A stretch of DNA of 64,000 nucleotides. It comes from Papilionanthe hookeriana x Papilionanthe teres. Taxonomy: Eukaryota > Streptophyta > Magnoliopsida > Asparagales > Orchidaceae. The translations under genes were made by a program, and so were the position numbers. The stretch covers positions 41,880,070-41,944,069 of the forward strand of contig CM040423.1 in NCBI GenBank assembly GCA_022702705.1, given 5' to 3'. Below the pieces are notes generated by a model. The model ran no database searches, was not told the DNA's origin, and saw only the letters and a program-made list of their open reading frames with translations. Below, one piece after another: positions 30,601-43,740 of the stretch (position 1 is the stretch's first letter; every line of letters starts with the position of its first letter).

Positions 30601-33057
30601 CAATATAAAGAAACAAAGGAAATTCCAACTGCATTCACATGCCATTCAACTCTCATGCACAGCTGCCAGAAGTAGTCAATAAACATTTATAACATTCAGC
30701 CCTCATGTATTTACATATATAACACTTAAATTCGAAATGGTCTTGCATATTACCACATTAACATTAGGATAAATTTTATGTATGGATACCTTTAATAATA
30801 AACCTACCATGCGAGCAAACTAAAACGTCCAGTTAAGCTTATTTAAAGAACATATATCAGTATGAGGCATACAACTGTAAAAAAAAAAAATTGAACAGCT
30901 TGTATACAAAAATTTCATCTTATTTTATTTTGCCTCTAAACTAAAAAAAAAAAAAATAAATAAATAAAATAATAGCAGAGAACATCCTAATAAGATGATT
31001 GCTTTCTAATATAAAATATAAGTCCAATTTCAAATAAGGAATGGGATGTATACACGACAATGCTCCAGAGGATGACAAGCATGCAAACAACTTAAAGGAC
31101 AACTAAAACTGGTCTGAAAGTATTATATTAGCTGCCTCCCTAAAATTCATTCAAAAGATATGCAAACTTCTAAACTAATGTGATGCCATTAACTCATTAT
31201 TTCTTAGTAATCCTTGTAAATTTTAGATGACTTTAATAGAATTTTAATCTTATCTTAGTCATGAATGATTAGAATCAAGAAGCAAGAACTCTCATGATCC
31301 TTTACTCAAAACAAATTTGTACATTTTGGCATGATCATATGAATCCTAAGAGAGCATAATAGCACTCTTTCCAAATATTAACAGTATTTAAGGTCAACCG
31401 ACAATGTTCTTAATCAAACCCAATTCAGAGCTACCATTGTTTAAGGAAAACCGAGAATTCAATGCTTGATAGCTTGAAACAGTAAACCAGAGGAGAAGCT
31501 AGAGCTTTTGCAAACCAACTAGTGAAAACTGGATGCATAAATCTATATATATATTCCCCATCTCACATTATGAACCAATTTCAATTATTGCTGCAATAAC
31601 CCTTTTAATTTATGTCTTCTCCCTTAATTCCAGAATTTTTTATAATTGAACTATAAAGAATGAAAACAGTGCGTGTTCATAAACAATCCATCATGATATC
31701 AGAGAAGTATAGAAAGCTCTGATTACCTTCTTGCAATCAAAAAAAAAAAAAAAAGAAATTCTGTATCACTAAATCAATAGAAACGAGAAGGTCTATTACT
31801 TCCAGATCCTTGCAAATGATGATTCAAATCTTATCCACTAGAAGTATAAGAAAGTATTATGAAACAACTATAAGCTTTATCAATTCATGACTGAGGATTG
31901 CCACTTTAACCCTTAGTTGCTTATCATAAAACATACTAAAATATCTTATTAACTGACTGAAGAGAAAAGGAGAAAATGAAGAAGAAAGAAGAAAAAGGCT
32001 TACTTGCGAAAAGGCCTAAAAGAAAATTCGAGAGCAGCAAACAGAAATTCCTCAGGTTGCACACGAAAAAATCGCCACTCAGATTCTTTCCATCAGCATT
32101 ATTTATAGGCACAGACAAAGGGTATATACTCACCGTCGGTGAGAATCGGAGAGGTAAGGAAGCCCCGACTTACCAAGAAGCCGCAGTCGAAACCGAGTAC
32201 AGGGAGGTTACCTGACTCGTTTGAGCGGGAAAAACCGTTAGGGACAGGCGACCGGAAGTTATGACCGGTAGTGAATGTCGGTTATAATCGGAGAGAAAGG
32301 AGGTGACCGAAAAACCAGCAAGAAACCTATCGAATCCGGTCGCCACCGAAGAAGAGAGTGCCGGGGTTTGGTTAGGGCACGGAAAGGGAAAGCTGCGCAC
32401 GCGAGAGAAGAGGGAGATGAATAGTGCCCGTGAGTCGTAAGATTAGGTTATAAAGTTTTTAATATATATTAAAAAAAATTATTATTATTATTATTTTATT
32501 TAAATTCGTCAATTTTGCACGCAAATCGAGTCGATTCGAAACCCTATCGAATTATATATCTTTCCCGGCTAAAATCGACGTTCTGGACGCATCGGCGCAG
32601 TCCGTTTCGTCATCCGGGGTCGTTCGGACAAATTCGCCGACGGTCGCATCAATTTAAATTAAATTTGCGTAACATCGCAAAAATGAATTTATTTTGACTC
32701 GACCGGAGCCATTTAAATAGTAAATTATTCACCGGTCTTTGCCTAAGCGAGAACCACAGCCAAACATATTGCTCATGGCCAAAAGTCAAACGTCGCACGC
32801 AGTGGGGTCCACCTATGACATTCAAATCCCTATAGGAACTCAACAGGAGTTTCAATACGTCGGCTTTTAATTGACTCAACTAAGTGTCGAGGATTTAGAG
32901 CCGTCCATATGAAACTTCGAGGAGCGAGGAAATGGCTCGAATTTCTAAACATAGTGAGTCCCAGTCTAGTCCTCTAAGATAGTCCAAAATAGAAAGATCC
33001 TAAGGGTAGATCCTAGGCTAGAAGGAGAAAAGAATGACCTCAAAAATGAGGTCAACA
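27623..33057 (-). mobile_element. Solo LTR (5.4 kb) of a Tat/Ogre-type Gypsy element inserted in Copia integrase
   Basis: 5435 bp, plus-strand start TGTCGGCC and end GGTCAACA; the minus strand starts TGTTGACCTCA, the sense of the related coding element. Flanked by a perfect 5-bp target duplication GTATG (27618-27622 and 33058-33062). Shares with the LTRs at 34617 and 47724 several segments: a block with GCCGACAA and AAGCCCCTA plus TTACATCTTA (27890-28020), ACGACAATCTCGGAATCCTA (~28345), GCGTACCTGG (~28728) and the terminal 170 bp including the hairpin GACCTCAAAAATGAGGTC. No internal region remains, so it is a product of LTR-LTR recombination. No gene inside; 31976-32400 has short opposed open frames without recognisable domains. 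Confidence 0.85.
29005..29560. repeat. TG-rich degenerate minisatellite within the solo LTR
   Basis: Repeats of GTAGTATCTG(T)TATCGTAG, and runs of GTGTGATGTTTAATATGTGG and ATGTGTTGTACTATGTGTGTG, densely repeated with a period varying around 15-30 bp. Specific to this LTR subfamily; the 7.4-kb LTRs have only a short GTGTAGTGT run at the corresponding far end (~41785, ~54860). Confidence 0.7.
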
Positions 33058-33360
33058 GTATGGAGACTCTAAGAAAAGACATCAACTGGCTCTAGGATCA
33101 AATTTGGTTGGTCTCTGATGGTGTGTTGAAGCAAAACAAAGACACCCAAACACACACAAATGATAATATACGGGTTGTGTTTGAAAGAGCATTTCAAAAT
33201 GAGTATTTCATTGTAGAAGAAGTGTTGGTATTCAGTTAATTAGCTAGGTGGCAGTTAAGAAAGCATCTCCCTAAAAATTTTTGGGTAAATTTACTTGAAA
33301 CAATAAGGCATGGGCTATGTTGAATAGGTGGCGATGTTTTCTTTCTGCTATGCCATTTTG
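33058..33360 (-). pseudogene. Copia integrase core remnant (other half of the split element)
   Basis: Minus strand: SGQNGIAERKHRHLFNIAHA (catalytic-Glu region, ~33350-33290), LFQVNLPKNF, then in a shifted frame VFGCLCFASTHHQRPTKFDP (~33170-33100) running to the insertion point. The next residues continue at 27617 downward (AQKGYKVYDL), showing that the two pieces were one integrase before the 5.4-kb LTR inserted. Confidence 0.85.
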
Positions 33361-34616
33361 CCCAGAATGCTCAAAGTATTCCTTCATTCTCCAATCCATG
33401 TGATCAAAGAAGTAAGATATATTGCTGATTGCACTCATCAGGTGTTGCATATCTTTCTCCAATTTCATAATCTTCTTCAGAATTATCTGCGAACTTTCAG
33501 GAAAGTAAAGAGGATTAAGCTTTGAACTCTGATATGGTTGATCTTCAATTATATTCATGTCATTCACATCTCCAAATGCCTGGTTACTGTGTTCGTCGGA
33601 GCGCGGTCTGAAGCACAATAGGCCACGATCCGACGCTTGATAAAGCACGTGGTCTGGCGCTGAAGACTGCTCTGTCCGGCGCTAGAGCACAATTCTGGCC
33701 AAATTTTCATTTCATTTAAATTCATTCCAAACTTCTATTCGATTCATTTCTTAACGTTTTTTATGATATTTAAGGATGGGTAGGACTTAATTATGTGGCA
33801 ATCTAACAAAAATAGCAATTCAAACAAGCAAAACACTAAACATAACTATGGGTTGCCTCCCACAAAGCGATTGGTTTAACGTCGACAAATGACATAACCT
33901 CATGGATCAAAATTCCATTTAAGTAATCATCGATCAATCGTCTAATCTTTTTCAGATCCAGAGATTCCTACAAAATCTTCATATTATAATTTTTCTTTCA
34001 GCCCTTCCTTTTGAGATTGATTCATACCATTGTTCCTCATATTTCTTTCTTGATCCAATATTCTTCTATTGATTTTTCTGAATTTGCATACTAATATCAT
34101 CCTTGAAATTTATAATAAATGGATACTTCAAGATCTCCCAAATTTTGGATCAGATTCTCTCTACATAATTAAGATTTTAGATCAAATTATTCTAGATTAC
34201 TCTTATAATTCAAGTTATCTTCCAATTTTTCCCCTTGGTACAGAGTAAAGAGTTGATGTGGTCTTTCTATATATCTTTCTAATTCGTTAGGAATTTTTTC
34301 TATTGGTCTTTCAATATCCTTTTCTTCTTATCTTGACTCATCATTTATTTGAATCATATCCTCAAATTCAATAACTTTAAATTGCTCATCACTCATCTGT
34401 TGAGGGTTTATCTCAGGGTCCCTAGGTAAACTCTTTGGAGGATAACTGTTAATTGCATTAATAATCTGCTACATATAGTTTTCTATATTTTTAATTGCGG
34501 CCACTTGACTTTCTAGTTCATTCTTTTGACTTTCCAACTGACTCTTCAATTGAATCACATACTCTTCGAACATCGACTCCTTCTCATTATGTGGGTTAAA
34601 GTTAAAATCATGAGGA
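33361..34616 (-). pseudogene. Degenerate Gypsy gag-region relic
   Basis: Minus strand near 34600-34270 reads NFNPHNEKESMFEEYV, QLKSQLESQKNELESQVA and SYPPKSLPRDPEINPQQMS, typical of the coiled-coil and P-rich region of plant Gypsy (Athila/Tat) Gag proteins. Stops occur within. 33380-33650 holds another coiled-coil piece (KKIMKLEKDMQHLMSAIS). The giant element has inserted at 34617, truncating this relic from view. Confidence 0.55.
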
Positions 34617-37600
34617 TGTCGGCATATTTTTAGGTTAAGTGTTTTATTTTGAAAAGGGGGGTTGCCTACGGAAGTTGTCGGCGAATTTTTTTTTAGATTT
34701 TAAATTTAATTTAAATATATATATATAATTTAGAAAGTAGTATTTGATTTTGAAAATAATTTTAAAAAATTTTAAGATATGAAATCAAACTGATCTCACA
34801 TCTCGAATAGTTTATATAAACGAGCACCACACCACAAACCGCGTGTCTATTCCGAAGAATAGGCACACTGTTTGATGGTGGGGCTCGATTAAATAAACTA
34901 GAAGGTTTGTGACATCCGTTTGGTACTGCGAAACCATTTTATTTGCCGACAAGTTCCCCCGCTTAATATGAAAACATTAAACAGGGTTTATATTACTCAG
35001 GTTCTTAAAATTCCCTATAAGGGCAAGCCCTATAGTTAATTACATCTTAAGTGACGGGAATCACCTAAGAAAACTCTCGATAATAATCAGTAGTTCTGCT
35101 CTCAAGAATTTCAAAGTTTAAGTTTTCAAGGGATTGAATTTTGGATTTTCAATAGGGAATGGATCAAATTTGGAACATTTTATTTTGGGAATTTAAAGGA
35201 AGAAAGGTAGGAGAAATCACAGATTCGAAGCGAACTTCGGTAATTTCCCGACTATCCTATTGTTTGGCTTGAATTTAGGAAAACCCTAATGTTTATTTAA
35301 TGTTTTGATCTTGCCAATTTTAATTAATTTGGACTTATATTTGTATGATAAAATCATACAAATAGCCTCGAAGATGTGAGGGTTTATGTCGTATCGGACG
35401 ACTACCTCGGAATCCTAAGACCGATTAGGGCTTAATTTGCAATGCAAATGCCTAACGAAGAGTTGAGGATTTATGTTGCACTAGGCAAACTACCTCGAAG
35501 TCTTATGGCTTGATTATTTAATCCTAAGAAAGTTTTCGTTGAAGTAGACTCAGGTTTTGCTGATGACGATGGCCGTGCTGCCCACCATGCTCCGAGCTCC
35601 TTGTTGTTGCAGAGGTTCAGTTTTAAAAGTCATAAATCAGGAGATGAGAGAAGTGTTTTGGTTTAGAGAAGGTCTTAATTTCCAAGTATTTTTTAATTAA
35701 AACAAATCTTAAAGTTGATTATAACAACACCGGTTAAGATCCCACGGTTCCATCCTTCCGGCATCGTTATTTTTATTAGATTCACTTAGTCTAGATGAAT
35801 TTGCTAAACTCAACTGAATGAGTTCCACACTTTCATTTAGACCGTGGGAAATCCCGTTAGCAACACTTAGGTTACATCATCCGAGGTATTCCCGATCATC
35901 CAACAAGACGTTTTAATTTAGTTGTAGTTGTAGTTTTGTTGTTCTGTTTGTGATTAAATTTTGAGTTGTTTTATATTTTGAAATGTTGTGGCGGTGAATT
36001 TTATCTTGTAATGACTTTTAATTTAGTTTTGGTTTCAGTTTTAGGGACTATCCCAAAGGTTTTGGTTTTCATGCAACAATTGTTTATCATGCAAAAAAAG
36101 TAAGTGCGATGCGATTAAGTAAATTGCAATAAAATAAAAGCGTACCTGGAAGGTCTTCCCGTCATCCCAAGCTGTACTTAAACACAATTTAGAATATTTA
36201 AGCATTTAAAGCAAGTTCCTAGGTAAAGCTAAGGGAAGGGTTATGGTTTTCTACCAGGTTCCTAATCCTATAGCTAGTCATCACCTATGACGTCTAGGTT
36301 CTTGTGTTTTGATTTAAGGACGATTTTCTTCATCAAAGAACAATTAAGTTCAATTGTTCTTATAAATATCCTATCATATCGAGGAAGTGCTTAAGACGAG
36401 TTTTAAACATCTTTTCAATACCTCTAGGATTATTTTAAGTCCAAGAGAATTTAATTATACAAATGAACTAATCATCCAGGAGTTCAAGTTTTGTTGTTAT
36501 CTTGCTCAGTGAACTAGGACATTTGAATATCCTATGAATGAAGTAACACTTCACTTAACACTCCGTTTAGGAGTTATGACAACAAGAGCTTTTGAGGGCA
36601 AATTGATGTTCAAGTGTTAATTTAATTTCAGTTAATGGGTTTAAGTTTGGAATAGTGTTCAAGTTGTTTTAGATTTATTTTGAGTTCTTTATGTCTTAAG
36701 TGATGTTATATTTAATTCAATTTAATTTAATTTAATTTTAGTTTAATTTAATTTGGATTAGTTTTAATTTTAATTTAATTTTATTCTTTAATTTAATTTT
36801 AATTTTAATTTTATCTTAACTTGATTTTATTTATTTATTTTTTTATTTAATTTAATATATTTCAAATTAATTTAATTTAATTTAATTTAATGTGATTTAA
36901 TTTAATTTAATTTAATTTAATTTAATTTTAATTTTAATTTAATTTAATTTAATTTAGCTTAAATTTTAATTTAATTTAAATTTAAATTTGGTTTTATTTT
37001 TAATTTTAATTTTAATTTTAATTTTAATTTAATTTTAATTTAATATTTTATTTTTTTATGTTTTAAAGATGATTTAATTTTAATTGTTAAAGTATTAATT
37101 TAATTGAAATTTTAAAAGGATTTAATTTAAATGATTTAATTTTAATTTAATTTAATGATTAAGTCTTTTAGCATTTTAAATCTTGAACTTGGACTATCAT
37201 TTTAATTAGGAATTAAATATTATTGGGATGATTAATTTAGGGATTCTTGAATTGAAGAATAAATTTCCTCCTAATAATATCCCTATTTTAATAATTCCAA
37301 TTTTTATTATTCTTCCAAATTTAATTAATTATTTAATTAAGGTTTAATTTAATTATTTTCAAATTATTTGGTAGGTTTCTACCCTTTAATTACCTAAGTT
37401 TCAAACATCCAAAATCAACTTAGTATCAAATATTTTACCCATCCTTTTAATTAAACCTAAAATTTTTAATTATAGGTTAAAATTTTAATTACCATTTTGC
37501 CATTTAAACTTACTAATTCCATAACTCACTAAATTGAGCTCAAATGAATTTGAAATTTTTATGTGAATTCACTCACATATAAATCAAGACATTAGAGGAG

Positions 37601-40600
37601 AAAATGTGATTTTTCTGTATTTAATTTATTTATGTAATTATTTTTGGTGGAAAATAGGGAGTTTCAAGGAAAATTCAATAACATGACCAAGGGAAAGTTT
37701 CTGTCCTTAAGAAAATTATGAGACATTTCTAATGACTAGAGGACCACTTAGAATAATTTTGGTGATTTTTTGAATCATATTCTTTTTATTATAATTATTT
37801 TAAGTTCTGGAGTATTAATTAATTTAAAAATAAAATAAAGGTTGAAAAATGAATTTTATATTTTTTAAAAATCTCTTTGATATCAAGGAAATCAGAGAAC
37901 TAATTATTACAATTTTCTGATTTTTCATTGATTTATTAGAATTATTTTAGTGAAAATGCTAGAAAATGCATTTTTTAATTTTTAAAATTACCTTAGGGCT
38001 TTAAAATTTAATATCTCATCATAGAGACTCAAGAAAAATATGGGGTTTGTTACTAAGTGATTAAAATTCAAAATGTGACATTTTGGTGAATTTTATTATT
38101 TTTGTGATTTTTATTATTTTTTAATTATTAAAAATATTAAAATAATGCAAAAAATCAACTTTTTTAGAAAATTGCAATTTTAATTTTCTTAAATTCCCCT
38201 GATATCAGAGAGGCTCCAAAACCAATTTGGTGAATTTTTGAAAAGTATTTTGAAAGTTATGAATTTTTTAAATTTGATTTTGGCTAAATGGCTTAATCAA
38301 CCCATTTGATAGGGCTAACCAAGTCCAATTGACTTCAAACTTTTATGGTGGGTTCCTCTGATCCTAAAGGTCAGTCTAGAATTGATTTCAATTCAATTTT
38401 ATGTATGATTAGCTCTAATTAATTAAAGCCCCATTTTGGGTGTTTAAGCCAATTAGGGTTATCACAAGTGAGTTAACTCAAAAACTATTTTTCCTAGGGT
38501 CCTCTGGTCATAAGAAACATCACCAAATTTTCCTAGAATTTATTTCACAATATGCTAATTATTGGAATTAAAATACTCAGAATTGTGACCTAGAATTGAA
38601 AAATCAATAACTCTTCATAGGGGTGGCCTCTGACTTTAGAAAATTCAGGGAATGTTCCCAAATTCAGAGGCTTCAAAAGCCCTATGGTCTCATGCCATGG
38701 TGAATTGTATACATGCATGGAGAATTGAAATAGTGCAGATAGTAAATAAATAATTAAAAATAAAATACTTGATGAAATTATATAATTTCTTTTCCACATT
38801 ATTCTCCTCTGTTCACTGAGCAAGAATGTATTTTTATTTTATTTTTCTGATTTTCCTACACAAAGTTATGTATTTTTGAAGTTTAGGGAATTAAATAAAT
38901 AAAAAATTCCCTAATTTTCTACTTATCCACGCGGCACCACGCCATCCTCGGCAGCTCCGAAAGGCCACGCGTCGTCTTTTGATTTGGCGCCGCCATCTGA
39001 CTCAGTGCTCTAGGGGCCGCGGTTCATGCACCATCGCGTCGTCCGGCTCGATCCAGACCGTCCGCTCGATACACGCTCGATCCGACGGCTCCCAGTCATC
39101 GTCTACGATTGGTGTGCACCCGTGACCGTCAACCTTCTAACCCTAATTTCTCACTCAATTCTTAACGGATTTTTGTGTTCTTATGCTCTATGGATTCGTC
39201 TTGAGGAGATGAACACATCCATACTGGTAAACATGTATTGAAATTGACTCAAATTAAATAGAGAATCTCTGTAAGCTCGAGAAGAAGAGTGAGTCCATAC
39301 CTTTGCTCAGAGAAGTGAAGCTTCGATCTGAGAGTTGTGTCACCTTCGATTGGGTCCAAGCAAGCTACAGATGAAGTCCCTTAGGCTGGTGAATTGTCCA
39401 GGTATGATTTTGACCACAACCGATTACAAAGCTTGGAGTCTGGAACAGATGGGTGGCCTGGAGAGGGGACTTTCACTGGGGAACTCCTTATCTTGACCTT
39501 GTGCAGGTGTGGGTGAGTTTAATTTGAGTTTGGTGGAGAATTGGGAGATGTCCTATTTTTTGGTGGAATTTTGGCTAAGAAATTGGGCTCTGTTGGTGGG
39601 GATTAGGGCAAATTGTCACTGGGGATCAACTGCTCTAAGTGTGGAGAGTGGTCTGGAGCAATTTTGGCAGGGTTTCAGTAGGGTCTAGTTCAGCACCTTC
39701 CATGGCCGAGAGGAGGTGGTGTTTAAATAGGAGAGGGTGGAGGGCCTCCAAGGGGGGTTTAAGGCTGGGGATCAGCTGCTCTGGTGAGGAGAAGAAGAGC
39801 TATACTTGTCCATTTGGGTCGAGACAAGTCAACAAGGGAGAATTGAATTTTTTGGCTCCTCCCAAGGTCTCGGCCATGGTGTTTTCCGGCGGCCGGTGGC
39901 TGGCCGGCCGTGCACTCGGTCACCATCTTGTTCGAGTGCGTCGAGTCGGGGTTTAATGCAGTCAATTGGCCATGGACATGCGTAAAGGAGTTTGATTTAA
40001 ATGGAATGGGAGAAGGCTCATTTTGGCTTGGTTTTGTTCAACTGATGCATTTGGGCTAGGTTCACCATCCAAGGCTTGACCTTGGGCTGAGGGAGAATCA
40101 TTTGGGTCAGCTGAATTGGGTAGTGAAGTCCCCATCCATGGTGAGGTGGCTAAGCATGGTATAGTGTGTGACATGCTTAAGGTAAAAAAGGTTTAAGGGA
40201 GGTTTAAGAAAGAACCCCTCTTCTTTCCATAAATGGACTAATGACAAGTCAAAGCCCTCATGGCTTCATGTGGCTTCGAGAATGGCTTGTTCATGGCTTG
40301 CTCTATGGCTTAGGATAAAGCTTGGTCAATTTCATGGAAGTAGAATTTAGGGATTTTGGTATTTTTGTGGAAAGTTGGATGAAGCTTTATTTAGAATTAT
40401 TTGATCATTGGATTAGGACTTAGGGATGATTTTAATTGAATGCATGATGACGAAGAGTGTCATATGGACTTTGGATGAATTTTTGGGCTTTTGGATTTGG
40501 TGGAAGTGGGCTTTTAAAGGCTTCATGGAAGTGGGCTTTTGGATTTTAAAATGGGCTTTTGGGATGAAAGTTTTGTGAAGGACCATGTCAAATAAATGTT

Positions 40601-42096
40601 GCAATTGGTTTAGGCATGTGTCATGAGTGGTTTGATACAAATTTGTGGTGGTTTGGGTTTGAATTGGGTTGAATTTGGGTTTTTTTGGTAAAGTGGCCAA
40701 TAGTAAGCCAAATTGGGTTAACTTGGGCTAATGTTGGACTAATGTTGAAATTGGTGTAAAATTAATGTTGAGAAATGTTTGTAGGGCTGTTTCAAAGAGG
40801 TTTCAACTTTTGTTGGGGTTGGATTTTGGGGTTTGGGTCTATTTGGGTTAAGTTTGGGTTTAGGTCAAAATTGGGCTTTTTGGTTTTGGGTTGAATTTGA
40901 GTGGGGTTTGGGTCCAAATTTTGGGCAACTTATGTTAGGGTTTTGTTTTTGGGGATGTTAGGGAGGGTTTAGAAAGGATTTGGGGTTAATTGGAGTTGAA
41001 TGAGGTTAGTTTGGGCTAAGTTTGGGTCATGGGTCCCAATTGGGCTTTAAGGTCAATGTGAAATTGGATTCAAATGCCAATCAAATTGGGCTTGGATTTG
41101 GTCTAGATTGGTGTTGGGGATGTTGAATTAAAGTTTAGAATTGAATTGTACCAGAATTTGGGTCAATTTGGTAGGTTTGGTTTGACATTGGGTTCACTTT
41201 GGGTTAAAAATGGGTCAAATTGGGGATTTTGACAAAAGTGGGGTAAATTGACAAAATTGGCCCATGGTGTAGTTGAACAAAATGAAATTGGGAATATTTT
41301 GGATTTTCTGGAATTTTCTAGGAATTTTATGAATTTTTGGATTTTTGGGTCAAGAGGGGCATTTTGGGTATTTGGGAGGTATTGGGGGTATTTTTGGAAT
41401 TTTTGGCTATGGATGATCAGTTAGAGTAATGTGGGAATGTTTGGGATTGGTTTTGAGGAATTTTGGGTGATTTGGAGATTTTGGAGGTTTTGAGTAATTT
41501 CAAGGGTTTTTAGTAGGTTTGGTAGGTGTAGGGTCCCCGGGGTCAAAAATTAAAAATTTGGAAAATTGAAGATTGGGTAAATGTAAGTGGAATGGAATCA
41601 TTTTGGGTTGAGCCATGAAGCCATATCAAGCCAATATGAGCCATGAAGGGACTCATTTGAGGCATTCACTATGTTGTTCCTAACCCTCTTAGCCAAGGGC
41701 TTAGGGGTCAAGGACCATCCATGTGAATCACCTTCATGAGTCAGGAGGTCAAGTTGGGTATGGGTGTGATTTTAGGAGGTGTGTGAAAGTGTAGTGTATA
41801 AGTGTAGTGTGTGTGTAAGTCAGCCCTCACTGCACCAGGGCCACCTGGGCGGTCCTAAGGCCGAAAGAGTCCTATAGGAACTCATCCTTTAAACTTCCAC
41901 ATTTGATTTCAACTCTCAGGTGATTGGGGTCTACAATCAAGTTTGTGGAGTTTGCGGGGAGTTAAAAAGTGGTTTGAATTTCTAAGTGGTGGGTCCCAAT
42001 TCTAATCCTCTAGGATAGTCGAAAGGAAAAGCTCGAGGCTTAGATCCTAAGTACAAAAAAGAAGAAGAGAAGACCTCATCAAAAATGAGGTCAACA
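34617..42096 (-). repeat. 3' LTR of the giant element (7480 bp)
   Basis: Plus strand TGTCGGCATA...GGTCAACA, i.e. minus TGTTGACC...TGCCGACA. Aligns end to end with 47724-55167 and with the visible part of 62600-64000. Contains an (AATTT)n-rich tract (36714-37160), a GC-rich block (38930-39130) and a GGGTTTG-rich tract (40600-41600). Short open frames inside are not conserved between LTR copies. Confidence 0.9.
36714..37160. repeat. (AATTT)n low-complexity tract in 3' LTR
   Basis: Imperfect pentanucleotide TTTAA repeats; the same tract lies in the other LTRs at 49830-50150 and 63249-63690 with different lengths. Confidence 0.95.
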
Positions 42097-42472
42097 AATG
42101 GACCCCCAATAGGTGTGGTGTGCTAACCAAGCACACCGCGCGTATTGGCGTTGACCGAAAAGATCAACAAAACCAACACAGATGTCCGAGTGACAAACTT
42201 AGGACGAAGTAGAAGAATTTCTGCTGGGGAGTGTCAAGTATATCTCTGAGACTGGAGATTCCTGAACTCTCGTTGGGGAAAGGAAAAGGAGGTGAACCCC
42301 AAATCATATGATCTGGGGGAATTTCGATTTAGATTTCATTTTGTTTCAGTTTAAGTCTTGATGTGTGAGCTCAGATTTTAGTTTGAGTTTCAATTTAGAT
42401 TGAAGTTTTGTTAAAATTAATTTGAAGGGATTTGAACTTGAAAATGAAAATTGGAATTTTGTGGTTTTAGAT
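42097..42472 (-). other. Internal 3' end with putative polypurine tract
   Basis: Minus-strand sequence just before the 3' LTR is CTATTGGGGGTCCATT, a purine-rich run suitable as polypurine tract (plus 42097-42112). The rest is untranslated. Confidence 0.55.
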
Positions 42473-43740
42473 GTAACATCTTCAACCTCAAAAATTTGAA
42501 TTGATTGGATTGAATCATTACAATGAGGAAAGAACTCAGAGCAATGAGGTATTGGATGTAAAATCCTTAACCTCAACAGCTTGATTTGGTGTGCTTCATT
42601 GCAATAGGGAGAGAACCTAAAGCAATGCAGTATTGGATGTAAAATCCTTAACCTCAAAAGTTTGATTTTGATGTATTTCATTGCGATAGGGAAAGAACGT
42701 AAAGCAATGCAGTATCGGATGTAAAATCCTCAACCCCAAGAATTTGATTTTGATGTATTTCATTGCGATAGGGAAAGAACCTAAAGCAATGCAGTATCGG
42801 ATGTAAAATCCTCAACCCCAATAATTTGATTTTGATGTATTTCATTGCGATAGGGAAAGAACCTAAAGTAATGCAGTATCGGATGTAAAATCCTCAACCC
42901 CAAGAATTTGATTTTGATGTATTTCATTGCGATAGGGAAAGAACCTAAAGCAATGCTGTCTCGGATGTAAAATCCTCAACCTCAAGAATTTGATTTTGAT
43001 GTCCTTCATTGCGATAGGGAAAGAACCTAAAGCAATGCAGTCTCGGATGTAAAATCCTCAACCCCAAGAATTTAATTTTGATGTACTTCATTGCGATAGG
43101 GAAAGAACCTAAAGCAATGTAGTCTCGGATGTAAAATCCCCAACCCCAAGAATTTGATTTTGATGTATTTCATTGCGATAGGGAAAGAACCTAAAGCAAT
43201 GCAGTCTCGGATGTAAAATCCTCAACCCCAAGAATTTGATTTTGATGTACTTCATTGCGATAGGGAAAGAACCTAAAGCAATGTAATCTCGGATGTAAAA
43301 TCCTCAACCCCAAGAATTTGATTTTGATGTACTTCATTGCGATAGGGAAAGAACCTAAAGCAATGCAGTCTCGGATGTAACATCCTCAACCCCAAGAATT
43401 TAATTTTGATGTACTTCATTGCGATAGGGAAAGAACCTAAAGCAATGCAGTCTCGGATGTAAAATCCTCAACCCCAAGAATTTAATTTTGATGTACTTCA
43501 TTGCGATAGGGAAATAACCTAAAGCAATGCAGTCTCGGATGTAAAATCCTCAACCTCAAGAATTTGATTTTGATGTACTTCATTGCGATAGGGAAAGAAC
43601 CTAAAGCAATGCAGTTTCGGATGTAAAATCCTCAACCTCAAGAATTTGATTTTGATGTATTTCATTACGATAGGGAAAGAACCTAAAACAATGCAGTTTC
43701 AGATGTAAAATCCTCAACCCCAAGAATTTGATTTTGAATG
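42473..43740. repeat. 82-bp tandem array in the element's 3' untranslated region
   Basis: Sixteen starts of the marker GATGTAAAATCCTCAACC are found, at 42473, 42558, 42639, 42721, 42803, 42885, 42967, 43049, 43131, 43213, 43295, 43377, 43459, 43541, 43623 and 43705: exactly 82 bp apart for the inner units, 81-85 for the outer three. Each unit also has TTCATTGCGATAGGGAAAGA and ACCTAAAGCAATGCAGT. Lies between the AlkB ORF and the 3' LTR. Units at the low-coordinate end are most diverged. Confidence 0.97.

Noticed and set aside
42473..43740. Regular repeat array considered as a CRISPR array
   Set aside because: Units are contiguous 82-bp tandem repeats without unique spacers, in a plant retrotransposon.
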